NCBI RefSeq assembly: GCF_910592395.1
Contig: NC_088309.1
Location: 560,501-624,500, forward strand
Source: Lineus longissimus
Lineage: Eukaryota > Nemertea > Pilidiophora > Heteronemertea > Lineidae
Direction of reading: 5' to 3'
Length of the DNA stretch: 64,000 bases
Shown here: piece after piece, positions 13,001 to 27,202 of the stretch
How positions within the stretch are numbered: position 1 is the stretch's first letter
Layout of the letters: the number at the start of each line of letters is the position of its first letter
Program-made: the position numbers and the translations under genes
Notes under the pieces: model-generated
What the model was told of the DNA's origin: nothing
The model's input: only the letters and a program-made list of their open reading frames with translations
The model's database searches: none

Positions 13001-16000
13001 ACAGGCCTTTCAGGGATTTATAGCCAATACGAGGCAATAAGTGGTCCAATACAATAGAGAACCTTTTATGAATGAAATTGACTCGTGCTGGAAATCTATT
13101 GTGTGTTGGGTCTCTTTTATAACTACTGCTGTTTACTAGTAATCAAGTTCTCCATTACATACCATTGTACTGTTGTCACCTTGGCTCTACTAACAGCTTG
13201 ATCACACATTGTATTTGTTCAGTCTATTTTGGGTGATGTTAGTTTGGCTATTCAGCTGAACATGGTAAAGATCACTTGTTACAGTACCATTTGCTTTTGA
13301 AAGTGAATGTGTCGTGTCAGACCCAGCATTTCAAGTTTTTGTAAATTCTAATTTGATATTTTGCCACCCCCTGCCCCTGACCACCACCTAAAGAGAAAAC
13401 ACTGCCCTGAAACTCCACTACATAACCAAGCAATGAGGGCTTCATGGTGCTGGTGCTGCCATAGACACTGACACACTGCTTTTGTGCAGGTTTCCCCTGT
13501 CAATCTTGTCACAATGGAACCAAGCACCGTGACACAATGACCAGCAATTATGTTCACTGACCCTTTTGTGAAATGAACATTGAAAAGTGGCAGTCATCAC
13601 TGTTTTAGAATTCCTCAGAGCTGGCCATTTTTAATCCGTTTGGCTGCCTGTCTGTTCTCAAAGTCTTTGGCTTATGTCTCCCAGAATTTTATGGAAAGTA
13701 ATGTTTTATAAAAGACTTATAAAGGTTTTTGTGTGCACAACAAATCAGTCTACCTTTTAGAGGTACCGACTTGTGACATAAGAAATGCTGACAAATGCTG
13801 AGAAACTAACCAAAGAAGTTGAAATTGTTGCCCTCAGAAGAAGCCATCGTAATGAGTGAAGTCTGTTTCACCATAATCAATATCCAGGGTGATAGCGACA
13901 GTCTGGTTCGATGGCCTACGAATGTCGCAGTCGAGACATTGCTCGACTCGGCCATGCGGTTTGCGGCTGTGCAGATGCACGACTGTCATAGTAGCGTGAG
14001 TGATATTGGTGTCGAGCATGTTCAGCCTTCCTGCGACTCCACTGCTACTGTTCCACACTAAGACATTTCCAATTATGCCAAGTGCATCAGCAGCAGTAGA
14101 ACAGAGGTAGAAATCTCTAGCAGTTGACAGTGTTGCTATGGCGACCATAATGGACTGATGGTGAATCATGCTTTACCAAGAGCTCGGTGGTGTCTTTTAA
14201 ACCTTTGGTTTGCTGAATAGCGCGCTGATCCTGCTTCTTGAAAAACTGAGATTTCTTCTCATACTGGCGTACGTAGTGGACATAGTTGTTGGTTGGCTGT
14301 TATGGCCTTTTATGAGGTCAAAGACGCCAAATCTCTGAAATTATATCAATGGTAAACTGGAGAGAAAAAGTTTTGCTCAAAGTTGGTTGGTAGGCGATGG
14401 GTTGACCTTTGAGGATGAAGTTTTTTCAAATTTTTAAAGGTGTCTGCCCACATTTGGCAGCATTCAAAACCTTAGCCAGGGAAGGCACTGCAGAATTCAA
14501 ACCTTAACATTGAAGAAATTATCCGTCATCATCATCATTTTAAAAGAGAATATTGTTTGTGTGTTTCAGGCCACACCTGTCAATCTCATTCTCATTCTTT
14601 CTGCACGGGGAAAGTACAGTATGTTCAAGTATAGATGTACGTCAGCATCCACCTGTACGCCCATTGACCATGAAACAGGTGATGCTATGCCAGGAAGCTA
14701 CCAATGGGGTGCAAGGTAAGTCCCGACAATGGGTCTTTTTCCAATGTATATGTCTGAAAAGATTGCTGAGCTGTCAGTGCAATTTTCTGAACTGTGGCTT
14801 AATGCCGGACCCATGTTCGTGTACTTTTTCAATTGTTTGTTTCCACACTGATGAGACATTAGAGCAAGTCAAGGAACGAGGTTGGTTTTCAAAATTTTAG
14901 TCACTGGAAAGTGGTTGGCCGATTATCCTCAAAACTGTAAAAAAAAAAATGTTTGGTTTTTGAAAAATTCCAACCATTGTTTGTTGATTATGATAATAAT
15001 TGTGAAATTGGTATGTTTCAGTGCTTCTTGCACCGCATGGCCTGACAGGTGTCCTGACTGGGCAGACGTTTAAGGATTCAGATCCGGTGGTTCGCAAGCT
15101 CTTGGAGGAATGGCTCCACTTCTACATGTCTGAAAGAATTGAAACGGCCAATGAACAGAAGGTGCCAAGTATGGTCGAAGTCATTGTAGGTGGGTTAATT
15201 TCTGATGAAATGTTACTTTTGACTCAATGCTGATAGATTTTGTACAAAATTTGCATCATGAAGTAAACTTAGTAGAAAACTAAATGTCCTCAGTGTACCT
15301 TTATATGGCTCAGTAAGAGCCATGCACTCGAGTCTCTAGAGTTCTCACATTGGGAGATGACTTAGAATAACATTTCAATATGTTTGTTGTTTAGGTGGTG
15401 TCCATATGAAGTATCCCTCAAGATTTGTCCTAGTCACAGATTGCGATGAGCCTCATTACGGTAATCCTGCAAACCTGACATCAAATCCACAAATGCCAAA
15501 CGTCAGCCGGATGACTTCACTTGTTTCTTCGTTGTCATTGACACCTCCGACATCACCATGTGACGCTGCGTCTGCTTTAGAAGCCAATATCAAGTTAGTC
15601 CAGACGTCGTTATATGCACAAGGCAGTGTGGATCCTGGCGGTGGTCTCCCGGCTGCTGACACGATGACCGATTGCCTGGTGGAGAAGGTATGGCAGGACG
15701 GCTGTGTGTCTGCTGGGATGAAACGGACACAGCCTGTAGATGGTTCTGGAGACGAGAACGGAATGCTCGGGAACTGGGACTTCGGAGAACCAATACAGAA
15801 AAGCCATTGTGGTTGCTCGAAGTAAGTAGATGGCAGATGATTCACTTAAACTGATCATTCAGATACACTTAACCATGAAAAGTTCACTGTTTTGCTTACA
15901 TGTAAGAGTTGGATGGTGTGTAGAGGTATTCAGTCATCAAAGTGACTCAAATCTTTGTCGATAGTTGGTTCAAAACAACTTTTCTTATTGCACTATAGTA

Positions 16001-19000
16001 ACAGCAGTGCTTGTTGCAGAAAACCATGAAAAACATGCAGGCTTCAATCTGGTCAGTCACTGAAGATACAATTTTACAGAGCCCACGAAAATTTTGTGGT
16101 TAACAGAAGAATTGCACATGAATGAAACATCTGCAAATTTGAAATCTCAATATTATATTCCACGCTTAGTCTGCTGGAACAAGTGTACATTTCTTCCTGG
16201 ATGTATGTAGTCCAAATGAATTTCTTTATAACATGAATCATTCTATTTTGCAGATTAAAGAGCAAAAATCGGTCTGCACTAAGTGCACAAAATAAGGAAA
16301 AAACATTAAGTAGCAATAGTAAATATATGAAGTTAGAAAAGGTGGAGAAGTCTGATAAGCAACAGTCAAAACAATCTCGGACACCGTTTCATCGTAGGTT
16401 AGAACATTCTGAGGATGTGGTGCACAGCAATGACTTGGACTTCGTGATGCAGCGTGTCCATGTTGCTCCACTTACAAACTTTAAAGGGGCTGTGACACAA
16501 GCAAATGTTAGCCTTCCTTCATTGAGGACTACGAATTATGATCAGGCAGTGGAGTCCCCTAATTCCGCAGTTCCATCGCCTTTAGTGGCTTCGCATAGTC
16601 AGCCAGCCATCACACAATCTGCATCGGATCCAACCATGCCGACGTTGAGTCCGCATCCACCTGTGAAAAACAATGAGAAGGATCTAAGTCATACGAATCA
16701 TGTGCAACCTGAATCTCAGACTATTAACGGTGTCACTGGGGGTAACGTGACTATGAATTCTAGTGGTTTTGTTGGTGGCCAAGCAAGTGCTGATGTTTAT
16801 AATAAGCCACTGGGGTCTGTGCCAAAGTGTGAACCATTATCTATACCATATCAGGCACCAGTGGAATCAAAACCAGATGTCGTGTCGAACTGGTTGGATC
16901 TTCACAAACATGAAGCAACGCATCATCCTGGTTTGAAGCGGCCACAGTTGCCGGCGGCTTCATATGAGGAAGACGAGGAACCAATGGGAAAATCGTTGTA
17001 CGATTTTGCTACGCTCAATGCATGGTAAGTGTACCTCTCCTTCCTTATCAACGTCTCGGCACATATTTGAGGTTGCCTGTAAATCTGGGTGTAAACTTAC
17101 GATATACTTGTGTTCGGTTGAGGTAAACCACTGGTGTGCCTAAGCCAAGAAGGGGGTTTGCAAGTGTGAGTTCTGATTGGGTGATCTACTTTTATCTCCA
17201 GGTTATTGCGGCCTGTAAAGAAAGCGAGGTCCAACCACAGGACAGACGGACATTCAAATTCTTCCGGATCAAGATCTTTGAGTTCTCACAGCACCCCATC
17301 GCCTGTGACGAGTTGCTTGCCAATGCATGACCCTTACGAGTTCTCTGATGAGTCTTCAACAAATGCAACAGGATTCTGCTCGCGGGGCTTCCGAGCAAGT
17401 CGCGATGATAGTTTCCCTGGTGGGCGACTTATCAAACAGGAGGACGACGGTAAGGACCATCGGAGGAGCTCCGAAGGACCATTTGGCTTCAAAGAGGAGC
17501 AGCCTAATGGAGGTATGTGTTGACGTTAGTCTCCCTCTTGAAGCCAAAGCATTCTATTCAATGTTGTCTTGTGTGCTCATCAGATTGAGCACAAGATAGG
17601 AGGCAGCAGTCAGGTGGGTCAAATGAAGTTGCCAATAGGAGTCTCTGATATATCACAGTATATCAGTAATATTAACCCTAGTATGAAGAATGATGTTATT
17701 ACCAGAAGAACTTGACCCAGTTCATATGTCACCCTGAGACCAGCATTTGACCCCAGCTTTAGTCCAAATATTCAAGGTTTATTCCTGTAATCGTGTACAC
17801 CATCATGATGCAGCTTGATATGTAGTTTTTCTGGTGTGATAGCTGTTGAACTGTTCGATTGCAGACATGGGAGACCTGGGCTCACCACAGACACCTGGTG
17901 CCCAGCTGGGGACAACCAGCCTCATGAGTGAAAAGGATTTGGTGCCAACGATTACCGACCTTGATAGGATATTTGACACTTCTGGCGAGGAGGATAACGA
18001 TGACACTGTAAGTTTACCACATGTTTCTACTCACTTGTCACATCTCCATGGTCACTCTTGTTCCTGTTGTTCCTTGTCTTATCATGGTTTTTACTGATGA
18101 TGTAAATGACATATGTGATTGCAACTTGAATGTTTGTGACAAGTTCTACATGTTTGCCATCCATTAGTTTCAGGAGCCCATGGGCAATGGTGGCAGCAGA
18201 TTGTGTGATGATGCAGTGATAAAAGGCAGCAAGGGAACCAGTTTGAATAGCAGTACAGGAGCTGGCATTATAGGTAAGAGGAATCACTCATCTGTTGTAA
18301 TGATAAAAACACTATGGTGTTCCAGGCTTGGACGACATCGGTGCTCATCAGACACAGCTCGGTAAAAAGTATGCTATTCGTGCTCATTCTGCTAAAACAA
18401 CAGGCAGAGAACGACTGGTTGAAACACCACAGCCAAACATACCCTAGGAAGAGACCAAAATGCTTGTCAGTATGACTGCTATAAGCTCCCCTAGCAACCA
18501 GACAAAACGATCTTGGCTGTTACCAAAGGCAAAGCCTGTAACTCTAATTCCCTCTTGTCCAGGTACAACAGAGTTATCTCGGATGTTTCCTACTCCACCG
18601 TCAATGGAAAATAACACCTCACCGTGTAATGGACAGGCTGACCCTGTTCATGAGTTGGACCCTGTTTGTGCTCCCATGGAACATATGGCTAGTCCAGAAG
18701 CTCCAGTTAAGGTAAGTAAATCACTCCTTCTTCATCGAGGGCGGTTGAGCCACTTTAGCCATTGTCCAGTCTTCTGTAAGTCCGATCCAGGCCTAAATTG
18801 TCGGAAGTTGGCAAATGCCAGATAACTGCCAACTGTTTTCTCACTAACTAATGGAATATGTCCATGCTGATACTTTGCAAGTCTTCCAAAAGATAGGTTC
18901 ATCTTGCTAGGAGCTGTGTGAGGGCTCTATCCCTCTGTCACTTTAGATAAGATTTCTCATTTTCCTTTACAGGAGTGCCTGTTCGTGCACAAGTCTTTAC

Positions 19001-22000
19001 CATGTGGTCAGTTCATAGGTTCCTCCAAATACAGTCCGATTGAGTTGCCAAGTGGGAAATTGCCATCGATTGAGTTAAACTGTTACTACAAACCATCTTG
19101 GCACTATCCATTACCCATGATGGAGAAACACCCACAGCAGAGGTAAGTTTTTAAACTCTTACCCCAAATTTTAGTCGTATCTGATTGTCGACTTGACCAC
19201 CTAGGGGCAAGAACTGAAAACAAGTGCTGCAAGTCCTAAACTAATGGTGTTTAACTGTTGTTTTTCAGTCAGTACAGCCATATGCCGTCTATGGAGAACG
19301 TGGCTAATATGGCTCGCTTACCTGTGGATCGTATGCTGTCTATCCCAGCATCACCAGCAACATTCCCTGGAAGTATGCAGCAACGGACACCAATGAGTTA
19401 CGAACTGCAATCGCCTGCCTCAAACGCCTCGTCATATTTGAATAAAAACTTGAACTCCATAGACAACCATGGTACAAATAGTCAGGTACCAGAGGCTCAT
19501 AGTCTGACTGTGAACTTAGTGCTTTCAGACACGATACTCAATTTATTCAAGGATCATAACTTCGATAGTTGTAACATATGTGTGTGTAATATGAGCATAA
19601 AGGGTGCTGACGTTGGGATATATATCCCAGAGTCTTTAGTGTCTCAGGAACCGCAATATAAGTGTGCTTGTGGCTTTAGTGCAGTGATGAACAGAAAGTA
19701 TGGCCACAACTCAGGGTTATTCTATGAGGATGAAGTAGACATCACTGGCATTAGAGACGATCGCTTCGAAAGACATAAACCCTCTTTGTTGCTGACTGAT
19801 AATCAAAAAGACCCCAAGTGTGGGCCGAATCGTGAACTTGTGCCACATTCGATACTTCACCTGCTGCAGGCGCAGTATGCGTGTCCATTCCCTGGGAGTA
19901 CAGTATTACATCACTCGAAGAAGATCAAGGTCCATTCGTCTCTCGTCACAAACGTCAATATCGTACCGAATACGCTGGAAATCCAAGGTAGGCATTTGTA
20001 GTTTATGTGCGGATGATGTGGCCGCCTCATTGAGTAGCAAGGGCCAGTGATGGCTCTACAACATTGCACTTTGTGATTTCATATACTAAGTGAAGCTTGA
20101 TGTGTACATTAGTGGTGTCTTGCTGATCATCCAGTAAGGCAACGGTGCATTTCGGGCAGTGATATGTTTCTATTGGGCAAGACGTGGTGGATGGATAAAG
20201 TGACAGCTTGTTGACACTATCAAGCTGCTGTGAAATAATCCTATAGTGTTTGCCACTGTGCAAACTTCCGCTGTGCTCAATCTCAAAACATTAAGATCAC
20301 CTAACAAGTTATCGTTTGTCATTTCAGATGCATGTGAATCATGTATGAGAGCTTTAGAGCAGGGTAAACAGGTCATGGAGAGCTACTCGGCCACCAAGTT
20401 AGATGAACCACATCACAAAGCAATGTGCTTACACAAGTGGTCATTTTTGAGAGGTAAATTTGACTTGTCTTCATAAAACATGACCAGGAGTTCTATTTGA
20501 TATAGCGGTAGCCATATGATCAACTCTTAACTTGAATCTTTAACACGAAGATCACTGTAAAGAGAAGCACCAGAAAGTATTCATGCTGTTCATGTACTAT
20601 AAGGTTGTTCTTTCTTCTCCAGCTGAGGTGCCAGCCAACAGTCAAGATCTAGTCCGTTTATTGAAGTCATTGCAGCCTCTGCTTCAAGATGCCATACAGA
20701 AGAAAAGGACCACACGGTTATGGGAGTCCACGTACACGATCACTGGACCACTCACGTGGAAAGACTTTCACAAGTTGGCTGGGCGAGGCACTGATGAGGC
20801 ATGTGAGCCTCAGCCGATCCCAGCGATATTAGTCGGCTATGACAAGGATTGGTTATCTTTAGCTCCACATGCTATCAGATACTGGGTGAGTTATCGAATC
20901 ATGGCCAGTCTTCAAAACCGATGCTGAATCACAGATTTTACTGCCAGCTTACTTTGCTATCTCTTGTGATTGTGTGCCTCTTCCCTCTTTGCCCTGCTTG
21001 TAGTGTGATTGCTGGTCTTATACACGTCTCCCCCTTGTAGGTCAGACAACCTCAGCGAACCAAAACACGACTTCTCTGTGTGTTGATGATTGCAATACAA
21101 TGAAAATGTTTCAAATTCTTTCTCATGTTGTTTTTAGGAAAAACTCCTCCTTGAGCCTTACGGCAAGGCAAGAGATGTGGCCTTTGTCGTGGTCGCCCCT
21201 GAGAATGAATTCATCCACAATAATGTCAAAACATTCTTCAAAGAGCTCAGCACCGTGTACGAACTCTGTCGCCTCGGTCGACATTGCCCGATCCCCAAGT
21301 TGAAGGATGGTATAATGCGTGTTGGCAAGAAGTATGGACTATCCAAGGGATTAGATGATGAAGTCAGTGAATGGTTTACCAACGTGGGGTCTTCACTCGT
21401 GGCATCCAAGCTACGAATGTATGCCCAGGTGTGCCGGCACCATTTGGGTAAGTTGTTCATGAATAGCTATTTGGTGTGTTCTTGATTAGTTCCTCAGTGA
21501 AACAGTGGTTGTGATTGAATTAGGATTTATGTCACCCAAGTCTTGTTCTCTAAACATGTTTCACTTGGCATTTGCAGCTCCCTACCTGGCGGACCAATCA
21601 CTGGACAAAGCGCTCTTTGAGAACCACAGCAATAAAGCAACACCAAAACCTCAGCCACAGCCACAGCCCTCACCTTCTCCTCATCCTCTCATGTCAGATG
21701 GACCGGCCTCGGTGCCCACCCCTCAGTCCACCCATGGAGATGAAAGAGGTAAACACTCTTCTCTACTTCATACTGCCAGTTTATATTTCATGTTGTTGCT
21801 GCCTGAGACATTTCCCCCACAGCCCATTAAAATTGAACAGCACGCATGAAGTCCTCAACGGCCAAGTGAGGAAATAAAGTGGACTTGGAGAGAGGATCTC
21901 AAACATGATAGACCTGCACTATGCAGCCACACTTGGTTTGGGAAAGGAGCCGCAGTATATAGTGGCTTGGACCTCTGACTAGACAAGCTACTGTAGAGTG

Positions 22001-25000
22001 AACCGTGTCAACAATGTATTCATTATTTCAGTTGAATATAAGGAGAGCTGCTGGGATCTAAATTTATAAAACTTGCTGCACATGTAGAACAAGAATACTA
22101 AAACCTTGCCGTTTCCAGTACACTGTGTTTTCTTTCTGCAGAAGGTTGTGAGTCGACTAGTCAAGAGAAAAGCCTGATCCTGCAGGAGCCCGAACCAGAC
22201 GAAGATGCTGAGATCCCAACCATCGTTGTTTATATGGTCGATCCGTTTACATATGGCAATGAATGGGATGAGCTGAGCAGACTGTCCACACTTGGCATGT
22301 TGAGGTGTTACCAAGAGATGGTCGAATCATTACCAGAAACCATGCGTGACCATGTCCAATTACAGGTAAATGTCAGCCAGAATATCCGAGCTCTTCAGCA
22401 GCTCGAGGGTCCGGCTGCTTCATCAGCTTGAGGCTCCGGCTGCTTCATCAGCATGGGCAGTATGCTAAAAGAAGTTGTTTTGCATCCATTATATAAGGCT
22501 GAGAGTCGCCATCATAGAATCTATATCTAACGACTGTTTACGGATCAAGCAACTTGATTGAGTTTGTTCTTCATTTCAGGTTGTGCCTCTTCAGAGTATC
22601 CTTGATCACAATGGGGAAATGCGACAACTACAACTGCTCAAATCTGTCGCGTTTTCCGTGTATACACAGTGCACACAGACCATGCATCACACGTACATGG
22701 GCAGGTCACTCACTGGCTTTGGTCCAGCTGCATCTGCTGACGCATTCCTCAAAGTGAAAGAGGTGAGTTCTCTTACTGTACCTGTATACAAGTATTTAGC
22801 ATGTTAGAATGGGTTGCACCAGCATGCACACTTGTGAATAGAATGTGAGAGTGTTTCCAAGCCCCCGATATCCAAGCTGGCATTGACGTGTTGAAATTCA
22901 CAATACGTTAAATTTCTTCTGACTTGTGTTGTGTGTTTTGTTTTCAGGCAGACAAGGCTGGTCCGACGAAGCTCTTCAGCCCACCATTCATTATAGCTGC
23001 TCAGAAAGATCATCAGTCTCAGCTGGCTGAGTCGTGTGGTGAAATAAAGGAACGCTGTGGTATTCTCATGGTTTCTTACTGTTTGTCGGAGGACCAGAGA
23101 TGGCTTATCGCCACGTTGACAGATGAACGCGGCGAAGTGTTAGAATCTAGTACAATCAATATAGAAATTCCTAATCGGAATAGACGAAAGAAGGCATCTG
23201 CTCGGAAAATCGGTCTTCAGAAACTGTGGGATTTCATTTGTGGTGTGATATCCATGACAGCGTTGACATGGCGGGTAGTGGTGTGTCGATTAGGTCGTTT
23301 AGGACATGGTGAACTCAAAGGTTGGGCTGGTTTGCTCAGCCGTAAGAACCTACTTCGTGCCTGCAAGCATATCCGAGACATCTGTGGTTTGTGTAGCTCC
23401 TTGTCAGCGACATCAACGGCTGGTGTGCCAAGTATTCTCAGCGCATGCCTCATCTCCATGGAGGCGCAGCCAACATTCCGGATCGTTCCTGATGTGGTCA
23501 AGCAGGAGGAGGTGCAGAGTAGTAACTGTCCACTGAGCACGCCCAAGGATGCCACCGTCACTCACATTCTTGTGTTCCCGACCTCAGCCACTGCAGCGGT
23601 AAGCATGATACTACTAGTCTTATTGATTTCCTGTAATGTGCACTGACTTGTGTCGCTTGATGATTTTGGTGGATTTACTTGGAATGATCAGCTGTGATAA
23701 TGAGTTGCGTCTAACCTTGGATCAACAGATTCTTGGCCCAGGAGGTTTTCTGTCCACCTTGGCAAAGCTATGAACCACAGTATGGCAAGCAAATTATGGA
23801 CCGACTAGAATATTTGGTGATTTAGCCTTAGGCTGATAGGTCATAACTCAGTTTCGATTTACCCTTGACTATTCTTGTCCTCTTATCTTCAGGCCAACAC
23901 TGCCCCGTTGCAACCTGAAAGCCATATGGATATCACAGCAAGTCTTGGGGCAGACATCGATGATGATGACCCACTCTTCTCTGGCTTGAAGGAGGATCTC
24001 AACATGAACATCGACCAAGATCTCAATAGCTTCCTTAGTCTGGCTGACAGTCCCGTCCCATCGCCTGGATCCCCTGGTCGAGGTGGCCAGGCGTCACCCT
24101 CGCAGTCACCTGGCTTGGGCTTGGGTTGTTCCACTTCTCCCATGTTTGCTGTGGGCAAAGGCAACTCAGGCTTCACCTGTGATCCCCAGGATGAATCCCC
24201 CAATCTGCTCCATCAGCCTCTTGCCATGGGCTACTACGTTACAACTGCCAAAACCGGCCCCCTTCCCAAGTGGTTCTGGTCAGCTTGTCCACATGCGGAG
24301 GGGATTTCACCCACTTGTTTCAAGGTAAGTTCAATCCAAAGTGATTCACATGAAACCAATTGTCTTCTCGGAATCATGTTGCTCCACGAGAGGGCTTCAC
24401 CTCACTTCACATGTACATCAGTTGTTGGCAGCTTATGCAAGCAGAAGGTACGTCAATAGTAACTTGCAATGTTCAGAACAGGAAATTGCTCGTGGAGAAT
24501 CATTCTCAACGCGAGGGAGGCGATTTTCATTGAGTGCATTGATTTGCATTGTTCGTAATGACTGTTACAACTGGTTTTGTTTTCTCTCCAGTTTGCCCTC
24601 CATGTGCATTGTCCGGCTGTGCAGCAGAATCCAGATGACCTCTTCCATGCGTCACACACCAAGCATACTCATTCGTTGGATTCTAATTTCACCTGTGATG
24701 TACTCAGGTAAGAACTCGCGTCTCCTTCCTATAAAGTCCTCAAGCAAGTTAAAATGTGCAATATATCCTACCGTACCTAATTTTAGGCCTTGAAGAAAAA
24801 TATATGCAAATGAGGTAAAATTCAAATGCTCTTCGACCGTCTTGTTCCTCTCAGAATGGATGGCAGCATGAGATTGTTAGTTTGTTGGACATCATAAATC
24901 CTCTTGGGCACTGGTCCCCAACCAAGGGGTAGGCCAGTTATGATCAAGGATGACACATGGTAAAACCATTTCTGACCAACCCTAATTCTTCTTCTCATTT

Positions 25001-25139
25001 CTTCAGATATGTGCTTGAGACTTACAACTCGCTGTCTTGGCTGACGATGGACGTGGCAACGAATGATCGAAGGTCGGCCCTGCCGATCAACTTTCTGGTG
25101 CTCATGCAGCTCTACCATGCTCTCAATGCCTTTGTGTAG
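10024..25139 (+). CDS. MED13: MED13, Mediator CDK8-kinase-module subunit (MED13/MED13L ancestor type)
   Basis: MED13 links the CDK8-cyclin C-MED12 kinase module to core Mediator in the nucleus. Exons: 10024-10092, 11445-11700, 12166-12250, 12558-12659, 14570-14715, 15022-15189, 15395-15821, 16254-17024, 17202-17512, 17865-18007, 18168-18273, 18326-18361, 18563-18711, 18973-19142, 19269-19987, 20328-20453, 20623-20885, 21138-21447, 21578-21748, 22142-22365, 22580-22762, 22948-23598, 23893-24324, 24592-24707, 25007-25139. The joined CDS is 6,267 nt, 2,088 aa; human MED13 is about 2,174. Every junction keeps phase. Recognised blocks: [13 protein letters not shown] at the N-terminus, [11 protein letters not shown] (exon 2), the LTPPTSP degron core at L324, [19 protein letters not shown] and [20 protein letters not shown] (exon 15), [14 protein letters not shown] (exon 17), [18 protein letters not shown] (exon 22), [12 protein letters not shown] (exon 23) and YNSLSWL...DRRSALPI at the end. 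Exons 18-25 carry the MID/PIWI-like C-terminal fold. The middle (exons 7-13) is poorly conserved, as usual in this family. Confidence 0.97.
12660..14569 (+). other. MED13 intron 4, no gene seen
   Basis: This is the longest MED13 intron (1.9 kb). Several short open frames on both strands lack family resemblance or splice-consistent neighbours. No structured RNA or array was recognised. The other MED13 introns over 300 bp (10093-11444, 11701-12165, 12251-12557, 14716-15021, 15822-16253, 17513-17864, 19988-20327, 21749-22141) are likewise unremarkable. Confidence 0.6.
15538..15558 (+). other. FBW7-type phosphodegron core in MED13
   Basis: These codons give L324-T-P-P-T-S-P in the reconstructed MED13 protein. 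In human MED13 the matching threonine (T326) sits in the same motif and is the SCF-FBW7 recognition site controlling MED13 turnover. Here the threonine is residue 325, at almost the same distance from the N-terminus. The acidic residues that follow in human are replaced by C-D. Confidence 0.7.
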
Positions 25140-25509
25140 GATGCGCATGTTCACACTGTGTCTGTGATTGTTGACTGCTTCAACTCAGGATGATTTCAAA
25201 CATGAAATTTTAAATTATATGCAGCAGGTTTCTCAAATCCAAAGGATAGAAAACTTTATATGATTTCGGGATCGTGTTGCGGCTGTTGGACATTCTTTCA
25301 TTCGTGTGGGCAGATGGATCAGCCATCTCTGACTGAACGAGGAACCTCTTGAAGAGTGTGGTTTCTCTATTACGAAGGAAATGTGAGGGTATATAATACT
25401 CTTCGAGGATTACTCCATTCATTTCAAAGACGGCATTATTCTGGACTGACAAATTCTTGTATATTTCTTACTGGGGGAATCACGTTGATATCCTGGGGTG
25501 ACTGATGTA

Positions 25510-25515
25510 AATAAA
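25510..25515 (+). terminator. Candidate MED13 polyadenylation signal
   Basis: AATAAA lies 370 bp after the MED13 stop codon. It is the first canonical signal found downstream on the plus strand, so a 3'UTR of about 390 nt is plausible. Later A/T-rich sequence could hold alternative signals. Confidence 0.5.
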
Positions 25516-27170
25516 GATGATCTTTCTCAAGCCTGTGCCTGTAGTGCAGGAGTGCATCGACGGGTTTCAGGTGCTCTCCCGGAAAAACTTGACCCGTACC
25601 AAATTCCTTGATCCGCACCTGTAGTCCAAAGTGTCATCAGTGACACATGAAACATAACTATACTCCAGTCTCAACTAAACTTTCTGCTATCGACCTTCAA
25701 CAGTGATTGTTTCCTCAATTTCCTTGCTTATTCCCAAATTCCCCTCCTCTTTCAAATTTCTGGAAGAATCACGCCAGACTGTGTGTACATGAGGTGGATT
25801 GAGCTGGTCCCACTCTGTAATCAGGATGGCAAGTCTGATATTTCCACTATCAGTTAAAAAAAGTCTATAGAATCATGTCAAAATAGCCTCAGTTTCTCAG
25901 TGATGTTTTACTGTGAACACTCGAGTTGGAGGCCACATTGGTTAAATTCATGAATGTTTGTTTTTTTAAAGGAAAACAAGAATACTCCGATTCAGCTTTT
26001 TAAACAGGTTAAATTATTTTGATATTTAATTAAGTTATACATGTAAATCGTTTGAACATAATGTGTGATTTAACTGCATGTTCAGAAGAAGTTATTTATC
26101 AGTTCTGATGAGTTGTCATTTTTATGGTCACAATTTTTGCAGATTGGGTAGCTGGGGGGGGGGGGGAGATACTGCCAATTGTTTAAAATGAATGGGTTTG
26201 ACTGTTCAGGTATTCCAGTCGGCATGTTGCTGATTGAGGCCTTGGCCTGTTTACACAGTGTTGCCTATGTACTATTGACCAACTGAAAACTGCCAAATTT
26301 TCCCGCCTCTTCAGTTTTGCAATTTGTTAAAATTTCTTGAAATTGAACATTTCAAGATTTAATTTTAGCGGATTATAAAATTTCGATCACTTTCCAATCG
26401 AAAAATTATTTTGGTGATTTTTTTTGTGGGTCTTGGGTGATTTTGGAAATCCACGGAAACGCAATGCCCCATGAAAATTAGGCAGTTCACAATATGAATA
26501 ACCTGATGGATTTGCCTTTAGCACACAATAATAAATACGATGCAGATAAGATGAATTCACTGAGTTATTGTTCATTTCTAAATTAGGCAGCACTGTTGGT
26601 ATCTTCCATTACCATCTCGACATGTTCATGCTTGGTTTCCAACAGATATGATCCGAATGAGGTATTTGAGAAAAAGAGCAAATTTGTTTTACGTGATGCA
26701 TTAACACTGGCATAGAGTTTTTGATGATTTGATACTCCAGTGAGAAGTATAAAGCACCTCAAATTGGGTTTTAACTCTGTTTCTTCTGTTTGAATTGGAA
26801 TCTTGACGCAAGGGCCCAACGCGCCGCGTAGCGGCAAAAAAGCGAAGCTGGCGAAACATTTATAACGGGTCACCGTCACTTATTATTGGACTTATAGCGC
26901 ATTTACGGGGTTGCAACTATTTTGCTTTATAGTGTCACCAGGAAAGAAAAGCATGCGACCTAACGCCGATCTATTTGTATAAAGTGATAATTGGAAGGTA
27001 TATAGTAGGAAATATCAATAAAATAATCATTCCATGTCGTCTTTTGAGGGCATTTTTGATTGTAAAAAATATATGTGTACGTCACCGTAGTCTCTGCAAT
27101 GATAATTTTATCAGAGCAGTCTCGCGCAAGTAGAAGTTCTTCACCTACTAGTTCTTCACTTATTAGTCTC

Positions 27171-27195
27171 AACGTCTGGCGCAAAGCCAGACGTT
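27171..27195. repeat. Perfect 10-bp-arm hairpin
   Basis: AACGTCTGGC and its exact reverse complement flank the 5-base loop GCAAA. It lies just upstream of the first copy of the 135-bp duplicated segment. It could be a terminal hairpin of a mobile element or a small structured RNA; nothing else identifies it. Confidence 0.6.
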
Positions 27196-27202
27196 TTCCA
27201 TT

